Shown here: in pieces, positions 22,561 through 33,400 of the stretch
How positions within the stretch are numbered: the first letter of the stretch is position 1
How the letters are laid out: the number at the start of each line of letters is the position of its first letter
Assembly: GCA_033961575.1 (NCBI GenBank)
Contig: CM066727.1
Location: forward strand, 119,772,434-119,836,433
Length of the DNA stretch: 64,000 bases
Reading direction: 5' to 3'
Source: Aselliscus stoliczkanus
Lineage: Eukaryota > Chordata > Mammalia > Chiroptera > Hipposideridae
Translations under genes and position numbers: made by a program
Notes under the pieces: generated by a model
What the model saw: the letters and a program-made list of their open reading frames with translations, nothing else
The model's database searches: none
What the model was told of the DNA's origin: nothing

Positions 22561-23145
22561 CAGACCTTATTTTAGTTTCTCAGATGGGCCAAGCTCTTTT
22601 CTGCTTTGAAAATTTAACCCTTTCACTTTCCTCTCCCTAGAACATTTCATCCCCAAATCTTTGCAGAGCTGGCTTCTTGTTACAATTCCAGTGTTACTTT
22701 ATATGCTACCTCCTCATGAGGCCATCCTTAAATTTCTATTCTAAAGAAGTCCCATTCCTCTTTTTTTTTTTTTTTTTTTTTTAGCTGAGCCATCCTGCCA
22801 CCTATTGGCAGCTCAACGGCAACTCAGCTCGGGCTGGCATCGAACCGCCATTGCTCAGAGCTCAGCTTGCACTCTTGAGCGAGCTCTAAACCAACTGAGC
22901 CATTCGGCCGGCCCTCCATTCCTCTTTTTTTAATGCTTCTTATAAAAATTTGAATTAATCCTCCTCAGTTATTTGTCTACTCATTCACTGTCTGTCTCCT
23001 ACTACTAAAAAGTAAACCCTGTGAGAGAGGATATCTTGTCTATTTCACCCACTGTTGAATCCTCAAATTTAAAAGCGTGCATGATACACAAAAGGCACTC
23101 AAAAAACACATTGTATGAGTAAATGATGAATAAATGTTTTTATAT
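22561..23145 (+). mobile_element. L2-like LINE 3' end, split by a SINE
   Basis: Left part: TCACTTTCCTCTCCCTAGAAC, ATCTTTGCAGAGCTGGC, ACCTCCTCATGAGGCC. Right part after the SINE: TGTCTGTCTCCTACTACTAA, GTGAGAGAGGATATCTTGTC, CAAAAGGCACTCAAAAAACAC. The two halves read on across the insertion at 22761-22915. Confidence 0.7.
22761..22915 (-). mobile_element. Short tRNA-derived SINE, reversed, inside an L2-like element
   Basis: Bounded by CCATTCCTC at 22752-22760 and again at 22916-22924. Minus strand: GGGCCGGCCGAATGGCTCAG, TTGGTTTAGAGC, B box GGTTCGATGCC with one change, then GCTGAGTTGCCGTTGAGC and poly(A). This matches the head and spacer of the multi-unit family (as at 42751-43255) but has a single tRNA-like unit and no CCCCAATTCC tail. 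Confidence 0.92.
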
Positions 23146-23177
23146 TTATTGATCATTTATATTTATTTGCTGAGGAG

Positions 23178-23544
23178 TGTTATGGACTGAACTGTTTCTC
23201 CCCCCTAAATTCATATGTTGCAGCCTTCACCCCTAATGCAATGGTAATTGGAGAAAGGGCCTTTGGCAGATAATTAGGTTTAGGTAACTTATGAAAGGTG
23301 GAGCCCTCATGATGGAATTAGTGTCCTTTTAAGAAAATAAGACAACAGAGCTCTCTATGCCATCTGAGAACACAGTGAGAAAGTGGTTGTTTACAAGCCA
23401 AGAAGAGAGCTCTCACCAGAAACTTACCATCTTGGCACCCTGATCTTAGACTTTCAGCCTCCATAACTGTGAGAAAATAAAATATATCATTTAAGCCAAA
23501 AAATTGATGGTATTTTGTTATGGTAACCTGAACAGACCAAGACA
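23178..23544 (+). mobile_element. MLT1-type solo LTR (ERVL-MaLR) with perfect 5-bp duplication
   Basis: Starts TGTTATGGACTGAACTG and ends GACCAAGACA, the TG..CA ends of an LTR. AGGAG at 23173-23177 is repeated at 23545-23549. Internal landmarks are AATTCATATGTTG, TGGAGCCCTCATGATGG, GAGAACACAGTGAGAAAG, CTTTCAGCCTCCATAACTG and AAAATAAAATATATC (poly(A) signal region). MaLR LTRs are remnants of a non-coding retrovirus-like element. No internal sequence is present. Confidence 0.92.
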
Positions 23545-23549
23545 AGGAG

Positions 23550-24111
23550 TGTATAAGCATATATGCTTTCCATTTTTTTCATATTGGGGTCTTCATGTTT
23601 TTCTCTTTCGTAAAATACAGTTTAGAATTTAGTTTATCAGTGGGATTTTTTACAAAACTGAAGAGTGAAGTCTATCCCAGAGTCACACTTCCCTCTGCAT
23701 CATTCTCCAGGAAATCGTGTTGGTAAACACTATGAAATGGTGGCTGATGACTTACAGCTCATTTATCTGTAGTTGAGCTTGAAGTTATTTTAGTGTTGAT
23801 ATGATATTATCTATTGAAATTTGGCACCAAGACAGAATAAAGGGTTTGCTCATTTCAAAATATCTCCTCTCAGTATGGTTCTTCCCATTACTCATCTCTA
23901 TTAGTAACTGGTAATCCAAGGGAGGATTACTCTCACTTGTGTGTTTTCTCAGTGCGCTCCAAGTAGCCTTTAAATGTGCATGTGTTTTGCTTGGCTATTA
24001 TTCTCCCTCTTCAGAATACCTTCTTCCTCATTTTCTACTATAGAGCACTCCATCAAAACCTACCTCAACTTTCACCTACTTTGAGAATCCTCTTCGAAAT
24101 CTTTTAGAACG
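23550..24111. other. Unique non-coding stretch
   Basis: No recognised repeat or gene. Confidence 0.4.
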
Positions 24112-24356
24112 GGAGTCAGTAAAGTTTTTTGGTAAAGAACCAGAAAATATTTTAGGGTACGTACATCAGATTCTGCCATTACTACTCACCTCAGCCAGTG
24201 TAGCATGAAAGTTGAAGGTTCTGAGGCCTTCTTGGTCATTCTTGCCTTCTTGCAGGGTCCAAGGTCACTACACAAAGATGTAAATGAATGAGCATGGCTA
24301 TGTTCTAATAAAATTTAATTTACCACAACAATCAGATTGTAGTTTGCTGACATCTC
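24112..24356 (+). mobile_element. hAT-Charlie type MER DNA transposon (non-autonomous)
   Basis: Terminal inverted similarity GGGAGTCAGTAAAG at the left and TTTGCTGACATCTCTCC at the right. Inside are GTAAAGAACCAGAAAATATTTTA and ATGAGCATGGCTATG with TTCTAATAAAATTTAATTTA. These are hallmarks of an abundant ancient MER family of about 250 bp without coding capacity. Confidence 0.8.
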
Positions 24357-24589
24357 TCCTAAAGAATTAGTAAACCTAAGTAATTGTGTTCATCAAATTG
24401 TAAGGTGGTTGATTGTTCATTTGAGTGACTTTGAACCGAGTTCCTGTGCAAATGTACTCTATTTCTAGCCTATATGTTGGGCTCACAGTAATTCTTTGCA
24501 AAATAAATGAAAGATAAGAAGAAGGAAGAAAATGTGAGATGACTGGAAACAAAGAAACAGAAGCAAGTGAGGAAATAACTGTATTTGAT

Positions 24590-25010
24590 AAATTGTGCCA
24601 GTTGCTGTAACATATAATCCTCCAAACCTCAGTGTCTTAACACAACAAAGGTTTATTTCTTGCTTCCATCATACTTTAATGTGGAATGCAAGGGTCAGGT
24701 GGAGCAGACTCTGCTCCACACAGTCATCCAGGGACTCAGTTGATTCCATCTAAATGCTCCATTACCTACTCTAGGTCCTCAGGGTCCTCTCCATTCAACT
24801 AAGGAAAGAAAGCAAGTATCACAAGTGGAAGGTTATAATGGCCCACGACTAGAAATGGCGCCCATCACTTTCTCTTGCTCATGTTCTCTTGTCAAAATCT
24901 GTCATAGGTATCACCCTATGGTGGAAAATGGAGGCTGAAAAATGTATCCTAGCTCTGTGCCCAGGACAAAGAAGGAAGTACAGCTATTGGTGAGCACTGG
25001 AAGTCTAGTT
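24590..25010 (-). mobile_element. Old MaLR/ERVL-type LTR, reversed
   Basis: The minus strand ends with an AATAAACCTTTGTTGTG poly(A)-signal region, AAGACACTGAGGTTTGG and GTTACAGCAACTGGCAC, the 3' terminus of this LTR class. GGGTCAGGTGGAGCAGACTC and TCATCCAGGGACTCAG on the plus strand agree. Confidence 0.65.
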
Positions 25011-26664
25011 TGGGTTGCATTAGAAGAAGGCAATAAAGGAATAAAACAGTTGAGATGACAAAGCCACTGCGTCAAGAAGACACATAGTAGATGGAGAAAA
25101 CAGCATTTTCAATGTAGCATACAGGTTAATTTTCTCAGTAGAAGCTTGCAGCACTCATAAGTGCTGTCATTTGCAAATATTATACATAAACCATTTTAGA
25201 TAAATATAATTGTGTGCCAATGTGGGAAAAAGCCCCACAAAATTATAATTGGTCACACTCCAAGATACACTAAATACTGTGGAGATGTATGGGAGGATAC
25301 TTGCCCTTGGTCTGGGTGAAGTTACAGGCATTAAGTTTGGTTGTCGTAAAGCCCAAGGTACAATTATCAATCTCCAAAAACAATTTTGTTCTGATTTAAT
25401 CTTAATTACATTGAGTCTCTTTCTCAGTAGCTATAATTATGTCCTTCAAAATAATCCCACTGGACATTTCTCAGTGTTATTGAGAGTGTTTGCTTATCAG
25501 AGTTGGTGGGAAATACTGGTAGAAATGGGAAGACAGAGATCTTGTATACACAAAATCACTTTATAAAGCATTGCATGAAAGAAAGACATTGATAATGCAA
25601 CAGTGTGATTATTATAATATTATGATTATCATTATTTTAGTATATTGATTGCAATTGAATTACTTATGGAGTTGAAAAACCAGTAATGGTACTTGTCTAA
25701 TGGACATTAATCCATGAGACCTTTTCTTTACTTAGGGATTATAGACAAGCTGTTTTTCTGATGATGCAGAAAAAGGACTGTGGGTCCTTTCCAAAATCTT
25801 ACTTCCTTTAAAAATCTGCTTTCAAAGTGGGCTTTCTGGGACAGTAGATAATTTGGAGATCCTGTAATTTAGCATTAGTTCCTAGGCATGAATTCCTGTT
25901 GTCCCTCTAGTGGTATGTGGTACAAATGAAAAATATCTGGGATTAGATTCAGGCTTTTGAGCTGAGACAGCTTGAAGAAAACCACCAAAGGGGTTGGAAA
26001 GAAAATGCTGCCCTTTCCTTTACAAAAGAGTGAGGCATCTCACTGAAGCCACAGTTGCTTAAACAGGCCTTTCATTTCATGTATGACAGCTCTAGAAGTA
26101 CTCAGCACTGATCCCCTCATGTTCTCCAACAAAGTTCCAACATTTCACAATTGCTGTCATGACTGTGGCTCCCTTGGTGGGTGTACCATCTTTCTCTCTG
26201 CCACAGAGCACGGGTATATTTAGCTCAGCAACCATGCTTGGAAGCTGGGCAAAATCGGTTGCCATGACTTGTGGTTTTTGTCCTGTTTTTTCTCTTAGGA
26301 TGGGAGTTACCTTTGTTGACACTGAAGAATGAATAGAATGCAAAAGTGTAGTGGGGGTGACTGAAGGCTATTATGTTTGTTTTCATGATTGTTAAATTTT
26401 TATTTTATATATTCAGGACATTTGCATGTGTATCTCAGAATGTAAAACTTACTCTTACAAAAAATTAAAATGACACATTATGTATACTATCAACTAATGA
26501 CAGAGCTAACCAAAGGAAGGAAATGTCATTATTAAACAGCTAGTTGAGATTTGGTTTCACTTTGGAAAGTAGAAATTTACAGGAGTAATTTTTAAAAATT
26601 GTGTGCTGCATTAATTGGGCACTGAGAAGCCCAGTAGGCTCTCAATAGAGGATAGTCATTAGTA
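25011..26664. other. Unique non-coding stretch
   Basis: No repeat assigned. Open frames at 25249-25566 (+) and 26092-26343 (-) have no domain I recognise. The second reads as ordinary amino-acid composition and is noted under findings. Confidence 0.35.
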
Positions 26665-26885
26665 ATCATTTTAGTTAATACCGATTGAGTGCTTACCATG
26701 TGCCAGCCCTGTTCTAATACCTCTATGACATAACTCTATGACATAGTAACTCTATAACGTATGTCTTATGATTCCCATATTATAGACGAGGAAACTGAGA
26801 CGCAGACAATTTATGGATCTTGTCTAGGTTCACAGAGTCTGTTCAGAGTCAGAGATCAATTGCAGCCAGGCTGACTCCAGGAAAC
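26665..26885 (-). mobile_element. MIR SINE, reversed
   Basis: GATTGAGTGCTTACCATGTG, CCAGCCCTGTTCTAATAC, ATAGACGAGGAAACTGAGAC and GCAGCCAGGCTGACTCCAG in reversed MIR order. An internal short duplication of CTCTATGACATA is present. Confidence 0.9.
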
Positions 26886-27298
26886 TACTGGATAAACTTT
26901 CTCACATTCTATTGCTCACCAACTTGGAATATGGGTCCACTTTCCTGTGCGCCTTTTCTTTTTCCTGGTTTTTCAGGTTGTAGTTCTAGGAAAAAGAGGG
27001 AACCATTCTTTCTCACATGATGCCCACAGCCTTTCTTGTGCTCACACAGCAGCCCTCCAGGAGGAAAGGGCAACCTACTCATTAAGGAGGTGCTGATGTC
27101 TGCAGCGCAGGCTGAGTCAGGGTTTTTGGAAAAGGTGAGGAGGCTCTAGGTCGTGAGAAAGGGGAAATGAAGGACCTTTATCCTCTGCAAATGCCCCAAA
27201 GGGCTCTAGCACGGTCAGCTGGAATAGTTGTCTTGGAGTAGGTTGAAGAAGCTTTTTAAACTGAGAACGATTAAACCACAAATAACCTCCCCGACTCC

Positions 27299-27353
<55 letters not shown>
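27299..27353 (+). repeat. (CA)n microsatellite, about 27 units
   Basis: Uninterrupted CA dinucleotide run. It creates an artefactual His-Thr or Cys-Val reading frame on either strand. Confidence 0.98.
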
Positions 27354-27355
<2 letters not shown>

Positions 27356-27359
27356 CACA

Positions 27360-28280
27360 TTTGAAATTTATATTTCAAGCATTAATAAATTGCAATTTGC
27401 TGGATTGTGGCTTCTTTGAGCAGATGAAAATCATTACATTGTAAATGTTTCTGCCCTTTTTGCATAACAAATAAGAAAAGTAATGGTCTAGGATGTGTAG
27501 CAAAATGTTTTTCAGCTTTGGCTTCAAACCACCTTATAGAAAAATTTTTGAGATATACCCCTGGAAGTGTAAGGTTGGTTATTCAGTCCAGAAAGACCAG
27601 TTTTTAAGAAATGTGCCAGAATATGTTCATATTGATGGAAGCAGTCTCTTCTTGTAGTGAAGGCTGGAAGGCCACATGGTTATTCTGATGTTCTTGCTGT
27701 AACTAATCAAATTTTCTTTAACTATATCAAAGAATGTGATTAATATACTTCCCAAATGATCTTGATTGGCAACAGATCATTGCCCTTTGAAGACAAATTT
27801 TATTTTATTTTTTAATGGGAGGAAATAATCAGGAGCTGAGTCTGAAGAAAAATATAAGTAATTAAAAAAGGTGATAAGGCTTTTAGTGAAACAGGGTGTG
27901 GCTATAACAATAAGATTAAATTTAATTGTATAAAGTCATTGCTGTGAAGGCAATTTCCGAAAAGCAAATGCTACAACAAAAATTGCATAGCTGTGCAGCA
28001 GTGTTGAGTTTGTGGTTTCTTGATCTAACAGGTGGCCACTTGATCTAACGACAATTTTTTGCATATTTGAATTCTCTTAAGGAGGTTTACAAGATTCAGT
28101 TTCATATTTTATAGTCACATGATGTATACATTTAAGCAATAGTTCTGGTATAATTCAGATTTCATAGTAGGAAAATTAATGTCCTAACATTATCTGATAA
28201 GAAAAGTCAAGTTAGGTCAGCATTTCTGGTTTAGAGATAACTTAACAATAAAATTCTGTCTTTCTTTTCTGTACTGTATA
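27360..28280. other. Unique non-coding stretch
   Basis: No confident repeat or gene up to the mariner target site. Confidence 0.4.
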
Positions 28281-28282
28281 TA

Positions 28283-28867
28283 CAAAGGGTGTCAAAAAAT
28301 GTATATACATGTTTTAAGAAAGGGAAAAGCTATTAAAATTGTAATACTCAATATATATTGATAACAAAAGATTAATATGAGTCACATTTGACTTCTGCAA
28401 TTACAAAGGTGCTCAAAGTGGTTGCCATCAGCATCCAGACACTTCTGATTATGGCAAACTACTGCTTGAGTAACGTTGACCAAAGTGTCCACTTGTATCG
28501 CTGCACATGCCATTTCAATTTCTTCACATAGCACCATGCATCTCAAACTTATCACGAATGCGTGCAATTGTAATGCATGTTGGAGGTTCTGCTGCATACT
28601 CATGCCTCCATTGTTATTGCACTTACACAACGTTCTCAGATTTCAAATACCACTTCAAAATGGTCTTGCTCTCCTTGAACAACAACCATACTTCAGCCAT
28701 TTTCTTCGACAGTCCTGCCTGTCACATGGTGATGCTAGCATTCACTTAATGCCTTCTTTTGAGCGAACGTCATACTACACATTGTTACCGTAATTCAATT
28801 CAACTTCGAAAAGTATTACATAGATCACATCCCTAAAATGTGTATACATTTTTTTTGGCACCCCCGT
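28283..28867 (-). mobile_element. Non-autonomous Tc1/mariner-type DNA transposon (585 bp)
   Basis: Both ends carry related inverted repeats of about 35 bp: GGGTGTCAAAAAATGTATA at the left and, reversed, GGGTGCCAAAAAAAATGTATA at the right. A TA dinucleotide lies just outside each end (28281-28282 and 28868-28869), the Tc1/mariner duplication. The interior holds the two extremities of a transposase on the minus strand and lacks the catalytic core, so this is an internal-deletion derivative that could only move with a transposase supplied elsewhere. Strand is given by the coding remnant. Confidence 0.88.
28382..28700 (-). pseudogene. Transposase remnant (N- and C-terminal pieces joined by a deletion)
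   Basis: From 28700 downwards the minus strand encodes MAEVWLLFKESKTILKWYLK, then SENVV, a stop, and after it TCITIARIRDKFEMHG. These resemble the N-terminal helix-turn-helix region of a transposase group common in insects. After a frame change the C-terminal part reads EIEMACAAIQVDTL, later CHNQKCLDADGNHFEHL and a stop at 28382. The ending GNHFEHL is characteristic of that group, as I recall it. About 230 residues that would contain the DDE/D catalytic triad are absent. Stops and the shift rule out a working enzyme. Confidence 0.8.
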
Positions 28868-29164
28868 TATAATCCTCTAAGGAGTATTCAGAATGGGTAA
28901 GAGTAATAATGCAAGGGGACTATGAGTGGAAAAGAATTTATGGCGTTCTCTTGGTAGCTTGATATATGAGTAACAAATCTTTTTGCTTATAGCATGGAAA
29001 AAAATGAATATACTTTGAACATCTCTAGTAGGACTTCATTTTTATTATTGCTACTAGATTTAAAATTTCAAAGGGATATTCTATAGTATTTAATTCTAAT
29101 TGAAAGCTTCCTATTTCATGCTTGTTATTCCTGGGTTCAGTTTTGGGAAATGGTGATTGTTTCC

Positions 29165-29345
29165 CAAGTGACATGGCAGAAAGGAAAGCCCTGGGCTAGG
29201 GGTAAGCAGATTTGGGCAAAGTCCTTTCTGTAGGTTTTTTTATTGCTAGATTTGTGATGTTGAACAAGTTACCCTGTCTCTCTGGGCCTCAGTAATCATA
29301 TGATTAAAATGAACAGGATGAGCTACACCATGTCTGAAAGTTCCA
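29165..29345 (+). mobile_element. MIR SINE fragment
   Basis: GTGATGTTGAACAAGTTACC, CTGTCTCTCTGGGCCTCAG and CATATGATTAAAATGAACAGG follow the MIR central region. Diverged. Confidence 0.7.
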
Positions 29346-30331
29346 CTCAGTTCCCACCTTCAGTGACTTAGTGTTCTCTCAGTCAGAAATTTGGTATTTT
29401 GTGGTTGTCACAGCACAGATATCTGAAGAAACTGGCTCACTTGGCATTCTGGCATTAAAGAAAAAAAGCCAGATCAGCAAATTCATTTGGTCTTCCCTCA
29501 AAGTTGGATCTGGTAGAGGGAATGACCTACCCAAGCACTCACACAGTCATTATTTTTATGGTGAGGCAACTTAGCAACTAGCTTGCCTGTTCCCTGGTTG
29601 ACATACCCAAGAATTATCGTCATTACATGCTTTATATACGAATATTGCTTAATTGATAGACTGCTGTATTTTTGGAGTAGTGCATTTTGCAATACTCCCT
29701 TTCTTTTGATGGTTTTAAATGATACAGCCATTCTGGAAAATCAACTATCTTCTGTATGTTATATATAATTGGCATTGAATTCTCATGCATATCAATCTGA
29801 TATAACCATTCTAGATTGGTCTAGAGCAATTCAGAACAAAGAGTAGTTCATCATATTCATGGTGATGAAATTGTAGACCATTTACATTTTTTGTTAGGTT
29901 ACAAAAATATTGCATATAAAACCATTTTAGATATCCCTAAGTTCCTAACTCCTCATCCAGGACTTGTTTCACTATATCACAAAGCTATAAAAATAAAGCA
30001 AAATGTTTGCTGAGAAAAACTCTGTTTAACTCCTCAGATATGCCAGAAAACTTTGAAAATTCAGACACCATGGCACATAAATCTATCTGCCTACTCCTGG
30101 TTTTAGATGTCTTTCAGAGACTTACCACTGAAGTGTCTGAATTGTGTATCAATGCTCAGCTTTCAGAAAATGATTCGAGTGATTAAATGGTAAGTCTAGC
30201 TTTGCATACGTACCTTTTATTGCACATTTTAAAAACTCAGCACATTTAGGGGAAGGGTGATATTGCCTGACAATAGGGAGTGATATTTGGCAATATGCAG
30301 CTCAAGTTCAGGAATATTTGGTGTGTGTGTA
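29346..30331. other. Unique non-coding stretch
   Basis: No gene or confident repeat. Confidence 0.4.
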
Positions 30332-30359
30332 GGGGTGGGGTGGGGTGGAGGGCTGGGGG
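30332..30359 (+). other. G-quadruplex candidate
   Basis: Runs of G at 30332-30335, 30337-30340, 30342-30345, 30350-30352 and 30355-30359 are separated by loops of 1, 1, 4 and 2 bases. This satisfies the usual four-tract rule with spare tracts. It follows a short GT run (30320-30330). Confidence 0.75.
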
Positions 30360-30896
30360 TGTTTAATTGACATTGACCTTGGGATAGAAAGCTCATGGCA
30401 AAAAGGCTCTTCAGTAAGATAATCCGTACTTTTAAATTGCAAGTTATACTTGGAGATGTAATTTATGTAATTTATGGCCCTAGAAGGCACTTGAGAAAAG
30501 CTTATGAAGCTGAGTTGAAGTTATTCATGACTGGCCAACGCTGAGAGAAATGGGAATGCACTTTGGCATACTTAAAAGAAAGTGTCGAAACCTCTCGAAT
30601 TTCAAGTGTTTTGTAAAGTTTCAAGCTTTAGAGTTTTAGGGTTAAGCAAGTTCTTTAATATTTTAGAGTTATAAACTGAACTCCTAGAAATAAATGTACA
30701 TTTACTATATCTCTCACTTTCAATAGGGATATATCTATATCTATTTACAGCTATCAACCTTGCATCTTCCCAAGATGGCCATGAGTAGACCGGGGCAAAG
30801 ACAATGAAGAAAGAGAGGGAAATTAAGCAAGAATGGGAGGAAGAGGAGAGGAGGAAGAAGGAATGGTAAGCAAGAACTTAGCCAATTTGTATAAAA
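30360..30896. other. Unique non-coding stretch, purine-rich near its end
   Basis: A GGAAGAGGAGAGGAGG-type purine run lies near 30785-30865. No gene. Confidence 0.4.
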
Positions 30897-30909
30897 TATT
30901 TTTCTCTTG

Positions 30910-31383
30910 GGGTCGGCCGAGTGGCGCATTGGTTAAGAGCTGGTTTTGGAATGCCAGCGCCCCGGTTCGGATCCCACATATAAGGGCCAGTGACACTGCC
31001 CTCTACAACTAAGATGGTGAACAACAGCTCCACCTGGAGCTGGGCTGCTGTGAGTCCCCGGGCGGCATAGCTGCAGCCCCTGCTGCAGTGGGCTGCCATA
31101 GGCTACAGTGAGTGGCCGGCAGCCAGCGTGAGCGGCTGGCAGCCAACATGAGCTGCCAATAGCTGCGGTGAGCGACCATTCAGAGGCAGGCTACCGATTT
31201 GCCTCATCCGGGAGGAGCGCAATGAGGATACCAACATGGTCCAGTAAAGCAACGTCCTCCGCAACTAGACTGAAGAACAACAAACAAAAAAAAGACAGCA
31301 ACTTGTCTGTTCCCCTTCCCCGATTCCCCAACGCTGTTCTCCTCCCCCAATTCCCCAATAAAAATTAAAAAAAAAAAAAAAAG
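30910..31383 (+). mobile_element. Long tRNA-derived SINE, full length, 13-bp duplication
   Basis: TATTTTTCTCTTG at 30897-30909 recurs at 31384-31396, so the limits are exact. Head: GGGTCGGCCGAGTGGCGC, A box, then B box GGTTCGGATCCCAC. Body: CACTGCCCTCTACAAC, GGAGCTGGGCTGCTGTGAG and several imperfect copies of GTGAGTGGCCGGCAGCCAGC. Tail: CAACTTGTCTGTTCCCC and two CCCC(A/G)ATTCCCCAA blocks ending CAATAAAAATT and poly(A). The duplication is undecayed and the A tail is long, so the insertion is fairly recent. It is the best reference copy in the window. Confidence 0.95.
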
Positions 31384-31396
31384 TATTTTTCTCTTG

Positions 31397-31834
31397 AATG
31401 TTTCTTTTATATTTCCCCATGAAATGTTACTATTAAAAATGATATTATGGCAAGCTCTGACTATTCCTGTTTCAGTATAAATCAGCAAATAAAGCTCTTT
31501 TTTTTCAATTGATTTTCCTTCCCAGGAAAGGAAATTCCCATGTAGTTGGCAGGAATCTCTTGTCATTTTTCCTTCATATCTAAATGGGATCCTCTTGGAA
31601 CTTCCGGCAGAGAGCTACAAGGCAAGCTGGCTTCTGCATCTTTCAAGCCAATGAATGCAAAATTTAGTCCACTGGCCTCAATGGTTGAGAATTTCACTTT
31701 CTACCGCATGACTGCATTTGTGCTGTCTTGAAGTTGTGCACTTAGATAAAAACAGATGATTCATCCAAATTAGTATGATTGCTCTTTCATTAGGTATCTA
31801 GCTATAAGTTTGAGTTTAATTATATACAATTTTT
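31397..31834. other. Unique non-coding stretch
   Basis: No gene or confident repeat. Confidence 0.4.
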
Positions 31835-32200
31835 TTGAAGAAAAGGGTATCAGTCATCTGATGTTATAATAACAAATAACCCTCAAATTTCAGTGCCTTA
31901 TGAGAATAAAAGATATTATTCTTTTCATGTTGCACATTGGCTGTGGGTCAACTGTGGCTCTGTCCCTCATCCCCCTCACTTAGTTGATAGAAGAGCTCCG
32001 TCTGAAAACATGACGGTCCTTGTGTCAGAAGATAAAGAGGGAGGTAGAACCTCACAAAGGCTCTCAAAGCTTCTGCCCATGTCACTCTCACCGCCGCATC
32101 AATTGCCAAAGATAATCACATGGCCAAGTCTGACAGGAATGTAAAGACCTCCCTCCTGCATGGAGACACAGTGAATATTCTGAAAACTACTACAATCTAC
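31835..32200 (-). mobile_element. Old MaLR/ERVL-type LTR, reversed
   Basis: TGATGTTATAATAACAAATAAC, CTCAAATTTCAGTGCCTTA and GAATAAAAGATATTATTC are the reversed 3' end of the same LTR class as at 24590. GGCTGTGGGTCAACTGTGG follows as in those LTRs. Its far end is indistinct. Confidence 0.6.
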
Positions 32201-32389
32201 CAGAGAAAGTACAAGATATAACTGTTTAAAGTCTTGTTCTCTGCTGGAGGACTGAAATGCCAGCCTGATCCACGCCTTGCCAGCCTCTGTCATAACTGAG
32301 ACTTTATCCTCATGATAACAAAACAGAAAAGCCAAGGAGAAAGATTTGTGGAGAAAATTTTTTGTTGCCACTCATGGTACCAAATACAT

Positions 32390-32640
32390 GTTTAAAATAG
32401 AGTGTCATAAAGAGACCTCTAACCTGGTACCAAAAGACCATCTCCCCCAGGAAGCCTTCCTCAATTCGCCCAATAGTCCCCTTACATTGCTGTTACTCCA
32501 TCAATCAGCCTTTCTCTTTGTGGTGATATAAAATCAGGATGAACACATGTTTTATTGCTTGTTTCTCCTATCGAGTTGGAAGTAATTGAAGAGCAGAGGT
32601 TGCTATTCAGCACCTCTGTAAAAGTTATTGCTTAAGTTTC
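32390..32640 (+). mobile_element. L2-like LINE 3' fragment
   Basis: CCCCCAGGAAGCCTTCCTC, CCCCTTACATTGCTGTTAC, GCTTGTTTCTCCTATCGAG and GAAGAGCAGAGGTTGC track the L2 3' end. Diverged. Confidence 0.6.
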
Positions 32641-32761
32641 CTTAAAATCATACCCAATCCTGACTTGGTGATTCTATTCACTTCTCAAAATTAGAAAATA
32701 ATTTGGTTTCAAATTCTTTACCACTTAACCTTTTCTTTTTCAAGATACAGAGTAAAACATA

Positions 32762-33400
32762 GGCAACATTCATTCATTCATTCATCCATTCATCCATTCA
32801 ATCAACAACTGAATGTCCATTATATTCCATGCACTGGCAGGTACTATGTTGTAGCACCAAGTGCTCACAGATTCTGCTCTCATGAGCTTACCTTTTACAG
32901 CAGGTGACCAAGAAAAATCAAATAATCACACAAACATAGTTTCTAGCCATAGTAAGCACTAGGAGAAAAACTTAAAGTTATTTTAAGAACATATAGGAGA
33001 CCTGACTTAGTTTGTATCTCTGTGAAGCCTTCTTTGAGGAAGTGACAGATGAGCTGAAATCTGAAAGAAGAAAGTGGCAGTTAATTATATAAAGAATAAA
33101 GGAAAACAATTAAAAAATGCATGTGCAAAGGCCCTGAGGTGGGAGGAAGGGAACGAAAGGCCAGTTGGGAGGGAGTACATAAAGCAAAGCAGCACATGAT
33201 GTGAGAAGTAGGTAGGGTCAGTTTACTCAAGACTTTGTATGACATATTAAGGGCTTGGGTCTTTTGCCACTGAAAGGTCTTTAGGATGGAGTGACATAAG
33301 TAAATCTGAATTTTTAGATGTCACTCTGGCTGCATGTGAAATAGACTGGACAGTGATAAATGGATGGCAGGACAGCAACATGAAGTCTTTTGCAGCAGTA
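32762..33400 (-). mobile_element. L2-like LINE fragment, reversed
   Basis: CATTCATTCATTCATTCATCC, CATGCACTGGCAGG, TCATGAGCTTACCTTTTACA, GTGCAAAGGCCCTGAGGTGG, GGGCTTGGGTCTTTTGCC and TCACTCTGGCTGCATGTG follow the reversed order of the mammalian LINE repeat also seen forward at 18140 and 22561. Confidence 0.65.

Noticed and set aside
22752..22924. CRISPR-like direct repeats
   Set aside because: The repeated CCATTCCTC is a target-site duplication. No regularly spaced repeat array exists in the window.
27117..27419. Cys-Val and His-Thr repeat proteins
   Set aside because: Translations of a CA microsatellite. The same applies at 37419-37607 and 52177-52581.
30910..31383. GC-rich body as a CpG island or promoter
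   Set aside because: The GC content belongs to the SINE body, with exact insertion boundaries.
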